Part shown: one piece after another, positions 46,608 to 57,124 of the stretch
Layout: every line of letters begins with the position of its first letter
Numbering within the stretch: the first letter of the stretch is position 1
Source of the DNA: Sceloporus undulatus
Taxonomy: Eukaryota > Chordata > Lepidosauria > Squamata > Phrynosomatidae
Direction of reading: 5' to 3'
Length of the DNA: 64,000 nt
Assembly (NCBI RefSeq): GCF_019175285.1
Contig: NC_056523.1
Coordinates: 186,757,894-186,821,893 of the forward strand
Translations under genes and position numbers: made by a program
The notes under the pieces: model-generated
Told to the model about the DNA's origin: nothing
Database searches by the model: none
What the model saw: only the letters and a program-made list of their open reading frames with translations

Positions 46608-46826
46608 CGCTTACATTGTAGAAATAAAGCCATCTGACACCACTTTAACTGCCATGGCTGCATCCTACAAAATCCTGGGATTTGTAGCTTTGTGAAGCAC
46701 CAGCACTCTTTGGCAGAGAAGACTGAAAAACTTGTAAAGCTACAAATCCCAAGATTCCCCAGGATGGAGCTACAGCACTTAAAGTCATGTCAAACAGCAT
46801 TATTTCTGCAGTGTAGATGCACTCCT
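46608..46826. mobile_element. Foldback element
   Basis: Arms GACACCACTTTAACTGCC and TTAAAGTCATGTCAAAC; ends TTACATTGTAGAAAT and GTGTAGATGCAC. Confidence 0.7.
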
Positions 46827-48033
46827 AGACTGAACCAGGGTCCATTTAAATTGCAGCACATGTAGCAAGGAACAGTCTAGAGTAGAAAGAGATACACTAG
46901 TAAAATAGTGGGGCTAAGTTCATATGCCTGGGATCAAACTTTTTTCTATCCCTAGATAAGATATTGCTGGATCCTTCCAGATAAGCACATGGCCAAACTT
47001 GTACTGCTGGGTACGTTATCTTATCCAAGTGGCTTGCCACTTCCCGGCAGCAACTTCCCTTTCTGCTCCACATCTACCACTGTGTTATTTTGTCTTTCCC
47101 CCTTCGTGTGTGGATCCTATGATGTGTTTCCATGGCATTAAAGGACACTTTCAGGCAGTGGTATCACTAGAGTTGGCGTCATCTGCTTTAATAACTAATG
47201 GTGTCACCCTCCCATTGACCTCCTTCCATACCACACTATACAGAAGCCTTAGTAATGATCATAAATCATAATTCTTGTGTATCATTTAATGAAGTGATCC
47301 CCAAACTGTGCTCTTTAAGAGATTTTGGACTTCAGCTCCCAGAAGCCTCAGCCATGTTGACCAATAGTCTGGGATTCTGGGACTTAAGTCCAAAATCCCT
47401 TAAAGAGCACAGTCTGAGGACCACAAAGTAATGGCAATAGATGTGACATAAACAATTAGGAAAATGAAAATTATACCTTTAAATTACAACATCACACACA
47501 CAGCCTAAATATATTTATATGTAAATAGTTTAATGTGGTTAAAGTGAAATTTTGGTAAGATTTGATTTTTTAAAAAAAAACCCTTTTAAATAATATTTTA
47601 ATTTTAAAAAATTAAATTTGAAATTTAAAAATGTAAATTTAATTTTTTTTAAAAAATGGGTCCTCTCCTTTCTCCTCCCACTGAGACTCAACCAGCTCAC
47701 AAAATTTGATGTTTTAATAAAATTTTAACATAATAAAATTTTTAATTTTTAATTAGTTTTTTTTCAAAATTTTAAAATTTAATGTTTTAAAAAAATCTTG
47801 GGCCCCTTCTTTCTCCTCCCACTGAGGTTCACCCCATTCATCCCATCCCTTCAGTCTTCTAAACAGGTGGCAATCAACACACGTGAATGCCACAGCCAGC
47901 TTCTGCCCAGGGTGTCACATATTATGGTCCCCACACCCACACACCCCTAGTGACACAACTACCTTCAAGAACATTCTGCTCTGGCAAGGAAGCCACAGCA
48001 AAAGTATAAGCAAACAAGCCTAGTCAACAATGT
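46827..48033. other. Intergenic stretch with foldback and AT-rich duplication
   Basis: A small foldback at 47286-47428 (TGCTCTTTAAGAGATTTTGG and its inverse). An AT-rich tract at 47440-47800 holds two copies of a CCTTTCTCCTCCCACTGAG block (47670 and 47804). No gene was recognised. Confidence 0.5.
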
Positions 48034-48034
48034 A

Positions 48035-48397
48035 TAGTCAGGCCTCTATATTTGCAGATTTGACTTTCATGGCTTTGATTATTTGCGGATTTGATTAATA
48101 TGTTCTCTCCAGAAATCTCTAGATCCTCCAGTGCAACTCTGCCAGAAGTTGACCATAGAGTTGCTCTGGAAGATCCACAAATGCCTAGAGAAACACTTCT
48201 ATAGGCATTTGTGGGTCCTCCTGCATTATTCCATGGTCAACTTCTGGTAGGTCTTGGCCACAGAGTTGCACTGGAGGACCTGGAGATTCTTAGAGAAGTG
48301 TTCTTTCAGGTAAAAACAAAAGTGGTTTTTAATTGCGGTTTTTCCACATTCACAGGGTCCTTCACCCCTAACCACAGCGAATGTGGAGGGACCACTG
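48035..48397. mobile_element. Foldback TIR element, GGAGGGA-terminus family
   Basis: The ends AGTCAGGCCTCTATATTTGC and the inverse of GAATGTGGAGGGACCACTG match loosely. The arms contain GCACTGGAGGACCT and its inverse. It is the same family as the inner element at 52177-52539. Confidence 0.65.
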
Positions 48398-49392
48398 CTC
48401 TCCTTAACTGCAAGACTGCCACCTACTCAAGGCCACCCCAAGATACTTTGCCAGCTGAGGCAGAACAGCAAGTGCCACCCACACCCCCTCTAATCCAAAT
48501 CAAGGCACACACTATGCAAATGGCAAATGAAATTGGTGTGTGAGGCAGAAAGCATAGCCTTCAACATTTCACAGATGAAAACTCAGACACATGTAGTCAA
48601 ACAACATCAGAATGTGGTCAAGAGGACCAAAGTTACTAATCAGGAAGAACACACAAGCTAAGAGAGGCTGCAGTAGTTTGCTTTTGTCTAAGCCTACTGG
48701 GAAGGCCAAAACTCCCTCCCCTCTTCTCCATTCTCCTCTGCTGAGCTAAAGGAATAAAAATTACTTCTGCACTTTGAACTCAGTTTGCAGCAACTGAAGG
48801 ATGATGAAAACAGAGGGGGGGAAGGGAGAGGATGAGAAACTGGGAAATGTTAAGAGTAGGTGGAAAAGTGGATTGCTGAATGGATGTGGACAGACAGATG
48901 GATCTACAACATGAATGTTCACATAGAGCCATAAAATGGATATGTGCATAATGACTGGTTTACGATGATGACACAAGAGATAATGTATTGTATTTAAGGT
49001 AATCTATTATCATTTTAATGATTTTTAATTTACGATGAGTATTCTTATTTGGAATGTTTGAATATTTTACTGTCTCCCTCATGCAAGCTTCAATGAAATT
49101 ATATCTAAGTAAAGAAGTAGTAAGGAAAAACTCTCCTGATTGATGAGACCAAGAGATCCTCTCGATACTCCGATGCTGCCAACCTCTTGTAAACCTAGGA
49201 CTCAGGTTTGAATCCTATTGGCTAGTCTCAACTCGAATAGACCCATCAAATCAATGGTTGAATGGTGAATCAACTTGTCGGTAAAACATGATTCAGTGGA
49301 TTTATTCTATTTGGGACTACCAACAGAATTCCGAGAATATCCCTTTCTTAATGTCATCTAATGAAAAATTCATGCAGCTATCACTGTTGATA
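48398..49392. other. Intergenic stretch with dispersed repeat blocks
   Basis: 48640-48750 is inverted relative to 32735-32845, and 48763-48880 resembles 55115-55235 in the same orientation. No gene was recognised. Confidence 0.45.
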
Positions 49393-49615
49393 GCCATTGT
49401 TGTTCTTGTGGTTATGAACTTTATTTATGGCAACCATATTCTAGTTTTCTTGGCAAGATTTCTTCAGAGGACATGTCATTGCCTTGCTCTGGTGCTGAGA
49501 GAGTGGCTTGCCCAAGGTCACTCACTGGCTCTCCATGGCTGAGTGGGGATTTCAACTCTGGTCTCTCAGGTTCCTAGTCCAACACTCAAACCATTGCACC
49601 ATGCTGGCTCATTAG
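49393..49615 (-). mobile_element. Sauria-type SINE
   Basis: Plus strand: TTTCTTGGCAAGATTTCTTC, CTTGCCCAAGGTCACTCAC and the inverted head CAAACCATTGCACCATGCTGG. Confidence 0.83.
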
Positions 49616-49892
49616 GTTCACCTTAGGATGGCCATAAAAGAGAATGGGGAATGAATCAGGATCACAAATACAGAAATGGAATTAATCATGGGAAGATGAG
49701 GAAATATTGAAGGGTCTTGGTTTTTGAAGGGTTTTTTTTACAAACCTAAAGGGTAATATTAGGTGATTATATGAATATTAATAATAAGCACCTGCTTGTT
49801 CTCACACGAGTAAAGGTTGGCAGGTAGACATGCGAATGCAGCAGGAAAATTGCACACAAAAATATTAAAAGAAAAAGAGAAATACATTACTT

Positions 49893-50085
49893 TTACTTTG
49901 CTTTAACTGTTCTTGCTCAATGCTAGGGAATTCTGAGAACTGTAGTTTTGTGAGAGATCTAGCCTTCTCTGTCAGAGAACTGTGGTGCCTAAAATTTCCG
50001 GATTTCCCTAGCACTGAGCTAGGGCAGTTAAAGCAATCTCAAACTGGATTATTTCTGCAGTGTGTTTTGGTTCACAGTCGTAGAA
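49893..50085. mobile_element. Foldback element
   Basis: The arms TTTAACTGTTCTTGCTCAATG and GGCAGTTAAAGCAATCTCAAA pair. The right end is GCAGTGTGTTTTGG; the left end is degraded. Confidence 0.65.
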
Positions 50086-50127
50086 AGCCCATGCTGCAAT
50101 TACTTTTACACAGTTAATCCCAAAGAG

Positions 50128-50370
50128 CCACCATGGTGTAGCAATTTAAGCATCAGACTATAACTCTGTAGTCCAGAGTTCGAATCCTAGCTCAGCCATG
50201 GAAACCCACTGAGTGTCCTTGAGCAAGTCACATTCTCTCAGCCTCAGAGGATGGCTATGGCCAACTCCCTCTGATGAAACATGCCAAGAAAACCCCATGA
50301 TAGGTTCACCTGAGGGTTGCCCTAAATTGGAAATGACTTGAAGGCACACAACAAGAGCAACAAAAAGTTT
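50128..50370 (+). mobile_element. Sauria-type SINE
   Basis: Head GCCACCATGGTGTAGC, a good B box (GAGTTCGAATCC), AAGTCACATTCTCTC and tail GGAAATGACTTGAAGGCAC. Confidence 0.88.
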
Positions 50371-50489
50371 CAAAGCTGCTGCAAGATCTCTTTGCATATT
50401 AATAATAATTATGAAGAGTCCATGTTGTCCCTAACCTGATAGCAGGAATTGAAAGAAGTAGCCACATTAGTCTGTAGAATCAGTATCTC

Positions 50490-50672
50490 ATAGAGAACTT
50501 GTAGACCTTTAAGACTAACTGAAAGAAAGACGTTGGCAGCATGAGGTTTCATAGACTTCAGTCTACTTCCAAATGCATCAGAGGAAGTAGATTTAAGTCT
50601 ATAAAAGCTCAGGCTGCCAACGTCTTTCTTTCAGTTAGTCTCAAAGGTGCTGCAAGACCTCTCCACATACCA
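50490..50672. mobile_element. Head-to-head pair of Penelope-like tails
   Basis: ACTGAAAGAAAGACGTTGGC on the left mirrors GCCAACGTCTTTCTTTCAGT on the right. Between them lie GTAGACTGAAGTCTA-type stems in opposite orientations. Confidence 0.65.
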
Positions 50673-50808
50673 ATAGAAGAGGCAGGATGTAATGCTACAC
50701 TTCTCAGAAACCACCCAACCACCGCACCTATGGGCTCTTTCCCTTTTTCAGCAGCCACAAAAAGCCTGGATTGTTAGGACTGGTGCTTTTGGGTCCAAAA
50801 CATACTAT

Positions 50809-51090
50809 AGTTTTTTGTGGGTTTTTCAGGCTGTGTGGCCATGTTCGAGAAGAGTTTCCTCCTGACGTTTCGCCAGCATCTGTGGCTGACATCTTCCAGT
50901 TGTAGATTGCTTTAACAGCCCTGGCTTAGTGCTAAGGAATCCTGGGAACTGTAGTTTATTGTGGCTCCCAGAGCTCTCTGACAGAGAAGGCCCCATGTCT
51001 CACAAAAATTAGTTTCCATAATACCTGAGCATTGAGCCAGGGCAGTTAAAACGGTCTCAAACTGGATTATTTTCTGCAGAGTGCTTTGGA
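50809..51090. mobile_element. Foldback element containing a Penelope-like tail
   Basis: The ends GGGTCCAAAACATACT and GTGCTTTGGACC frame it. The insert at 50824-50902 (minus) carries GATGCTGGCGAAACGTCAGG on the minus strand. Confidence 0.65.
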
Positions 51091-51229
51091 CCAAAAGTCT
51101 TTGCATATATTAACCATTACTAAGAGTCCCCCACACAATAGGCAGGGTGTAAAAAGTGCCCTCCCCAGAATCCACTTATGGGTTATTTTTTTCCTTGCTG
51201 AAAGAGCAGAAAAAAAGCCTGCTCTGTTG

Positions 51230-51765
51230 GGAATAGGTGTTTTCCCGTTTAGTCCGCCTTTCCCCCGGAGGAGCTCCAGGCGGCGCAAATGGGCCTCTTA
51301 ATGAATTGAGGACCTTTTGGCTGGGCTGGGCAGGCCAAGGGGAAGCAGCAGCACTGCAGCCATGGCAGGAACCGGGCTCCCCTTGGCCTCCTCCTTCCCG
51401 CCCTTTCATCATGACCAGCCCAAATTGTCTCCTCTGATCTAATGGAGGCTGGATGTTAATGAGGGGCAAGGCGGGGCTCCTGCTGGGGCTGACGGTGTCG
51501 CCCACCCCAGCTCCACACACAATGGCCCCTCTCTCTCCTCCTGCCCCCTTTGATATGCAAGGCGGGAGGAGCCCAGCTCCCACCGAGAGCCACGGGGGGG
51601 CGGGAGACAATGGAGGAGCCCGCCTTGCCCCCGAGGCCCCTCCAGGAGGAACAGGAGAAGAGGAGCAAGGCCTTCGTCGCAGGGCCACAGGCCGCGACAC
51701 AAAATGGCGCCCTCCTCCACAGGCGCCCAAGGAAGCGCGGGCCTAGGCAGGCTAAAACCCAACAC
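51230..51765. promoter_or_regulatory. GC-rich island, possible regulatory element
   Basis: GC and CG dinucleotide content is clearly higher than in the AT-rich surroundings. Homeodomain-type TTAATGAATTGAG and GTTAATGAGG sites are embedded. Long open frames occur on both strands but are proline/glycine/arginine-rich shadows of base composition. No transcription start or gene is visible on either side, so a regulatory role is inference. Confidence 0.35.
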
Positions 51766-51980
51766 TAGTGCTATTATTCCACTCTAACGGCTCTGGATGC
51801 CTCCTCCCGATGCATTCTGGGATTTGGAGTTTAAGGAGGGGCATTTAGAATGCTCAGCCAGGGAGTATCCCGCTCTTTTCCCAGGACTGGGACTCACTGG
51901 ACTACAAGCCCCAGAATGCAACAGGAGGAGGCAGCCAGGGCACTCAAAGTGGGACAGCAGCACTATAAAAGAGTGTAGTG
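51762..51980. mobile_element. Foldback element, second family
   Basis: ACTAGTGCTATTATTCCACT on the left and CAGCAGCACTATAAAAGAGTG on the right are imperfect inverts. GCATTCTGGGATTTGGAG is mirrored by CAAGCCCCAGAATGC. It directly follows the GC-rich island. Confidence 0.6.
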
Positions 51981-52028
51981 GGGTCATGTGGAAAGTTGAG
52001 GGAGATCTCCATTGTAGTCAACCCAATA

Positions 52029-52620
52029 CAGTCACCCCTCCATCCATATCCACAGAGTCCTCATCCAGGGATTCAAACATCCACAGCTTGAAAAGATTCC
52101 TATCAGATATATAAATTCCCAAAAGCAAAGTTTGATTTTTGCCATCTTATATAAGGCATACTCATTTTACTATCTACATTTGTCCCTCCCTGTTCACTAG
52201 GGTTAGGGGCACAAGACCCCCGTGAATGTGGAAAAACCACAAATAACAAAAACACTGTTTTTACCTGAGAGGACACCTCTCTAGCAATTTCTACGTCCTC
52301 CAGGGAAACGCTGTGGTCAATGTCCGACAGACACTGACCCTAGAACTGCTCTGGAAGACCTACAAAGGCCTAGCAGAGTGTTCTCTCTAGGAATCTAGGT
52401 CTTTCAGTGCAACTTTTAGTTAAAGTGGACCATAGAGTTGCCCTGGAGGACCTAGGTATTCCTAGAGAGAAAATATTAATCAAATCCGTGAATAATCATA
52501 TCCGTAAATATCAAAGCCGCAAATATGGAGGGATGAGTGTATTTGTATTGAACATCCACAGATTTTGGTATCCACAGTGCATCCTGGAACCAAACCCCAG
52601 CGGATAGCAAGGGCCCACTG
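52029..52620. mobile_element. MER2/Tigger-like element, host of a nested insertion
   Basis: CAGTCACCCCTCCATCCATA on the left, GCAAGGGCCCACTG on the right, TA at both borders. It is interrupted by 52177-52539. Confidence 0.75.
52177..52539. mobile_element. Nested GGAGGGA-terminus TIR element
   Basis: The ends CATTTGTCCCTCC and GGAGGGATGAGTG sit between TA dinucleotides (52175-52176, 52540-52541). The arms contain inverted CCTAGAGAG-type blocks. Relative at 48035-48397. Confidence 0.7.
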
Positions 52621-52656
52621 TAACACCAAAAACCCACCAACAGTGATGCCTTTGAG

Positions 52657-52865
52657 AAGTTGAAGGCTTTCATGGGCGGCATCCATGGTTTTTTGGTGGA
52701 TATTTTCAGGCTATATGGCCATGTTTGGGAAGAGTTTATTCTTGACACTTCGCCAGCATCTTCTCTGAAGTTGCCAGCCACAAATGCTGGCGAAATGTCA
52801 GGAATAAACTCTTCCAAAACGCGGCCACATAGCCTGAAAACCCCACAAAAAACTATGGATGCCTT
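52657..52865. mobile_element. Head-to-head pair of Penelope-like tails, GAAACGTC type
   Basis: CTTCGCCAGCATC on the left mirrors GATGCTGGCGAA on the right, and the outer ends GGCATCCATGGTTTTTTGG and AAAAAACTATGGATGCC also mirror. The right copy has a hammerhead-like layout at 52765-52799. Confidence 0.7.
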
Positions 52866-52960
52866 TATTGGAACAACCAAAATGTACAATATGCATGTTG
52901 AAAGCTTTCGAAACTCCACTGGCTTCTTCATCAGACAAAGGTGTTAAAAACCATACAGGA
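52866..52960 (-). mobile_element. Penelope-like tail, GAAAGCTT type
   Basis: Minus strand: TCTGATGAAGAAGCCAGTGG, then TTCGAAAGCTTTCAACATG. It directly adjoins the previous pair. Confidence 0.6.
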
Positions 52961-53057
52961 CAACAACAACAACAAAGGAAGATGTTAGTCATATCTCTGC
53001 ATATTGTTGTTTTTGTTCTTAGTTCAGGTGGTATGGAGGTGGTAGTAGTAGTACTAC

Positions 53058-53278
53058 CCTGGTATAGTAGTTTGAGTGTTGGACTCAGACTCTGAAGACC
53101 AGGGTTTAATTCCCCACTCGGCCATGAAACCTACTTGGGCAAGTCACACTCTCTCAACCTCAGGGGAAGCCCGTGGCAAACCTCCTCTGAAGAAATCTGG
53201 CCAAAAAAAAAACATGCTAGGTTCTGCTCGGAGTCTCTATAAGTCAGAAATGACTTCAAGGCACACAACAACAACAAA
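53058..53278 (+). mobile_element. Sauria-type SINE
   Basis: GAGTGTTGGACTCAGACTC, GACCAGGGTTTAATTCCCC, tail AGAAATGACTTCAAGGCAC and CAA repeats. Confidence 0.86.
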
Positions 53279-53465
53279 GAGGAATCTATTATGGGGTAGT
53301 CTTGGCAAGATTTGTTCAGAAGAGATTTGCCATTGCCTTCCCTTGAGGCCGAGAGCATGTGACACGCAAGGTCACCCAATGGGTTTCCATGGCCAAGCGA
53401 GGAATCGAACCTGGTCTCCAGAGTCTTAGTCCAACACTCAGACCACTACACCACATTGGTTCACT
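53279..53465 (-). mobile_element. Sauria-type SINE
   Basis: Minus-strand copy head to tail with the previous SINE: CTTGGCAAGATTTGTTCAG, GGAATCGAACC and the inverted head ACCACTACACCACATTGG. Confidence 0.84.
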
Positions 53466-53761
53466 ACAGCTCCCCAAATCCTGCAACTTTACACCAAGTA
53501 AGTGTGTCTCCTACAAGTTTTCTCCTGCTATTAAGGGTGACTTCAATCTGCACCCCCTAAATAGAGGGCCTTCAGGGGTGTAGCTCCTTAAAGAGGGATT
53601 ACATAAATGGGCATGGAACCCCAAAGAAGAATTTTGAGCCCCCACCCCCCCCCCAATAAAAATTTTCTTCAGTCCCCCCAAACATTGAGCGTTTTGGGGT
53701 GCAAAATGGTTCCCACTCAGAACTCTTATGATGGGTTTCCACTCCTTTGGTCACTTTTCTT

Positions 53762-53872
53762 GTTGGGTGCCTTCAAGTTGTTTCTGATTTATGGTTGACC
53801 CTATCACAGGGTTTTCTTGGCAAAGTTTGTATAGAGAGGGTTTGCTGTTGCCTTCCTCTAAAGTGGAGAGTC
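53762..53872 (-). mobile_element. Sauria-type SINE, tail part
   Basis: GTGCCTTCAAGTTGTTTCTG and GGGTTTTCTTGGCAAAG; the head is missing. Confidence 0.75.
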
Positions 53873-54474
53873 CATTTTGGCTGCCCTTTTTCTTTCGATG
53901 CCAAAATTCCATTTCTAAATGGTAGAAGCTTTAAATTACTACAGTGCTAGGAATTTGAAGGCTGGAGGAAAATTTCCTTTGGAGGAGGAGGCACAATATT
54001 TATTTGGGGAATAACATCTTTTTGCCCCACTGACCTCCTTAACCACCCTTGGTCACAATCTGGCATAAAGAACTATATTATGCTAATATTAATTTTGTCA
54101 TTTTTCTTTTACCCAACAGAGGTGTTGAAATAAATGGAGCTTATTCCTCAGTAGACATGCTTAGGAATCAACTAGTATTTGATGCTGTTTGTTTTCATTT
54201 GGGGATTTCCCCAGAGGAGGATGTCCTGAGACAAAAGGCTCAATTTAGCCAAAGGGGACTCATTCTGTTTCTTAATGACAACATTTAACCAACATTCCTG
54301 TACTATAGCACCCATTCAGCCAGCAACTATCAATTCGTTTAAAAAAAAATTGCTGACAAGGTTTTACTTCCTGCCCACTTACTTGGGAATATGTCCCATT
54401 GAACACCTTGAGACTTGCCATTATTGATGCAGTGGAATCAGGGCTTCAGAGGGTCAATGCCCCAGGATTTTGTT
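53873..54474. other. Intergenic stretch
   Basis: No gene was recognised. Confidence 0.4.
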
Positions 54475-54872
54475 TATTGTTGTTATTGTGTACTTTCCTT
54501 TCCTACTTATGCAGCCCTAAGGCAAACCTATCATTGAGTTTTTTAAAAAATCTCTAGGGGTAACAGGCTTATGACTAACATCTTCAATTTCTTTCTCCTG
54601 ATGAAGAAGCCAGTGTGACTTCAAAAGCTTGCAACATGTAATTGTGCATTTTGGTTGGCCCAATAACGGTACCATTGTTTGGATGTTATTGGATTTACTA
54701 TCATTGATATTTCTTTGCAAGGTTTGTTCAGAGAGCATTTTCCTTTACCTTCCTCTGAGGCTGAGAGAATGTGACTTGCCCAAGGTCACCCAGTGAGTTT
54801 CCATGGCTGAGCAGGTTCAAATCCTGATCAATCATAATCAAAAGCTCAGACCACCATACCACACTGGCTTCC
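54475..54872 (-). mobile_element. Sauria-type SINE split by a Penelope-like tail
   Basis: The inverted tail (54475-54550) and the remainder (54717-54872: TTGCAAGGTTTGTTCAGAG, AAGGTCACCCAGTG) are one SINE. The insert 54556-54716 carries CCTGATGAAGAAGCCAGTG and CAATAACGGTACCATTG. Confidence 0.75.
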
Positions 54873-56112
54873 ACTCTTTCTTTCTTTCTTTCTTTCTACC
54901 GTTTAGTGCTTCCCTGTCTTCTCCAAGTTTAGCTTCAGTCTGCAGAGTGGCTGGAGAAGAAGTGGATTTGCCTGTAACAACATAATATCGGCTATCCTTG
55001 TTATATAAACCAAAGTATCTTGGGGTGTTTGTCTTGAGTGAGCAAGCCTTACCAACACCTCTCATGCATCTGAGTCATAAACCTTCCTAGACCAACTCTC
55101 CTTTCCCCACTACTTTTGCACTTTGGACCCAGTTTGCAACAAATGAAGTAAACTGAGGACAAAGGGGGAAAGTGGGGGGGGGAGGAGGAGAAAGAAACTG
55201 GGACATTTTAAAAGCAACTGGAAAAGTGGAGTGATATAGGATTAATGGGGACTGCCCCCCTGCCAAATATGGAGAGAATGCTGCTGTTAGCTCATAAGTG
55301 AAAGCAGGTCTCCCATCTGAAAGTTGGGAAAGGGTAGGTCATATGCAGACCCCTGGGCTCAAAAAAAGAAATTGCCCCCAAATGTCTTTTGGGAGTTATG
55401 AGGGGCATTTCCCCCATGTTTTGGACTCACTCTGGGCCAGTGTGGGCCCAGGGGAAGCCTTTTTGAGACTAGTAGTAAGCTACAAATGACTTTGGTCATT
55501 TGTAGGTTTGACAAGGTGGCCTCTTTGGGGCCTGGAATGGTCTTGCAGGAGGAGGCAGAAGACATGGCAGGAATGCCCTGGAGGGTGTTGGGGAGCATTT
55601 ATGGCCAAAAAAGAGGTTTTATTAATGGGTCTGTGTGCCCCCCCCCCAAGAACTCCTGGAGGGCTAATGCAGCTTCCTAGAGTTGTTCACCCCTACTATA
55701 GGTTCTTCTTCCAGTCACTTGCTTACCACAGTAGCCTAGTCTTAACTGTGGAAGCTAATAAGGAGATAACACTGGAAAGAACTGCTGATCTATAAGTTCT
55801 TATCTTTCCTCTGGTGTTAAAGGAACAAGTAATGGTGCTTTCAGATTTAAGAGTAAAATGATACAATGCCACAAAGGTGACAATTTCTTGTTTGCCTTTT
55901 AGCTGTGTCCATGCAGTCCTAAAGAATAAAGAAAATAGCACCTGGAAAGAATTTAAAAGCTGTGTATCTTCCATAAAGGAGTTAAATGTAATAATTCATT
56001 CAGTGTATTTCATTTAAAATATTTTTGTACCATGATACACGAGTGGTTAACAACCTTAAAATACCAAAGGTAAGCAACAATTGAGCAAATAAGTAAATTC
56101 CATTAGTGTTTA
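54873..56112. other. Intergenic stretch
   Basis: A short TTTC repeat lies at 54878-54898, and a dispersed block at 55115-55235 is related to 48763-48880. No gene was recognised. Confidence 0.4.
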
Positions 56113-56290
56113 GGATCATGGGTGCATCTACACTGTAAAGGTAATGCAGTTTGACACCACTTTAAGTGCTGTTGCTCCATCCTATGGCATCCTTTGCCAA
56201 AGAGTGCTGGTGCATCACAAAACTGGAGCCATGGCAGTTAAAAGTGGTGTCAAACTGCATTATTTCTACAGTTTAGATGCACCCCTCAAT
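56113..56290. mobile_element. Foldback element with internal deletion
   Basis: The ends GTGCATCTACACTGTAAAG and TACAGTTTAGATGCACCC, with arms GTTTGACACCACTTTAAG and AGTGGTGTCAAACTGCA, pair closely. The centre is shorter than usual. Confidence 0.75.
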
Positions 56291-56307
56291 ATACAACTTG
56301 TATATTG

Positions 56308-56910
56308 GGGGGAAGGCATCAGATCCCATCTGATTTTGGAAACTAAGGCCTGGTACATACCACCCTGAAAGGGCAGTGTGGAGGCGGATGGTTTTCCTGC
56401 GGAGGTATGCCACAGCAGCCAAACTGTGCAGTGTCCCTCTGTCCCAACCCCCCCCCCCCCCGGAAAAAATGGGTTCTTCTTGGGACGCCACACGCACATC
56501 ATGAGTGCACCATTGGTGCACTTGTGATGTAAGCAACGCACAGCGACGTCTATATGCTGCACATTGTTTATGTCACAATGGTGGCCCCCGTATGGATGGG
56601 AGGCTGCCATTACACCGCCACCGTGACGTCCTAGGCTTAGGGAGCGTGCGGTTGGTGCATGGTCCCAAACCCTAGAATTGCTACCTGGACACTGCTTCTT
56701 GGCAGTATATACCGGGCCTAAGTTAGGTCAGCCCTAGTTAGCACTTGGTTGAGAGACAGCCAATGAATACCAGGTGCTGTAGGCTACATTCCAGTTGAAG
56801 GAACTGGCAAAACCACCTCTGAATATTCCTTGTGGAAGTAAGCCCTATGAAATTCATGGAATCCCCTTAAGTCCCCAGGCAACTTGAAAGCACATCTACA
56901 CACACACTTC
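56308..56910 (+). mobile_element. 5S-derived SINE split by a Harbinger-like element
   Basis: The left part has CATCAGATCCCATCTGATTTTGG. The right part from 56717 has GTTAGCACTTGGTTGAGAG and ATACCAGGTGCTGTAGGC, the later 5S blocks, then a Bov-B-like tail. Confidence 0.75.
56348..56716. mobile_element. PIF/Harbinger-like short element
   Basis: The inverted ends GGCCTGGTACATACC and GTATATACCGGGCC match. TAA flanks on both sides, the 3-base target duplication known for PIF/Harbinger. About 370 bases, non-coding, with a C run in the middle. Confidence 0.65.
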
Positions 56911-57124
56911 CAGTAAGTCTATGAGAAGTAAGGTGGGGGAGAGTATAGGAGATTTGGGGGCATGTGGCCCTTGGAAACCAACATGCCTGGTTGAACTGTC
57001 ATGATAATTACCAGGATGAGAGCCGCCAGGAATATGACAACAAACATCTCAGACTTATTTATTTATTTCTACCCTCTTCTTCCTACCAAGAGCTTAGGGT
57101 GGATTAGTTCTGTTTCCTGAAAGG

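Noticed and set aside
51176-51765. Overlapping long open frames on both strands (up to 184 codons)
   Set aside because: Low-complexity proline/glycine/arginine composition in GC-rich DNA, no conserved motif, and open frames on both strands at once.
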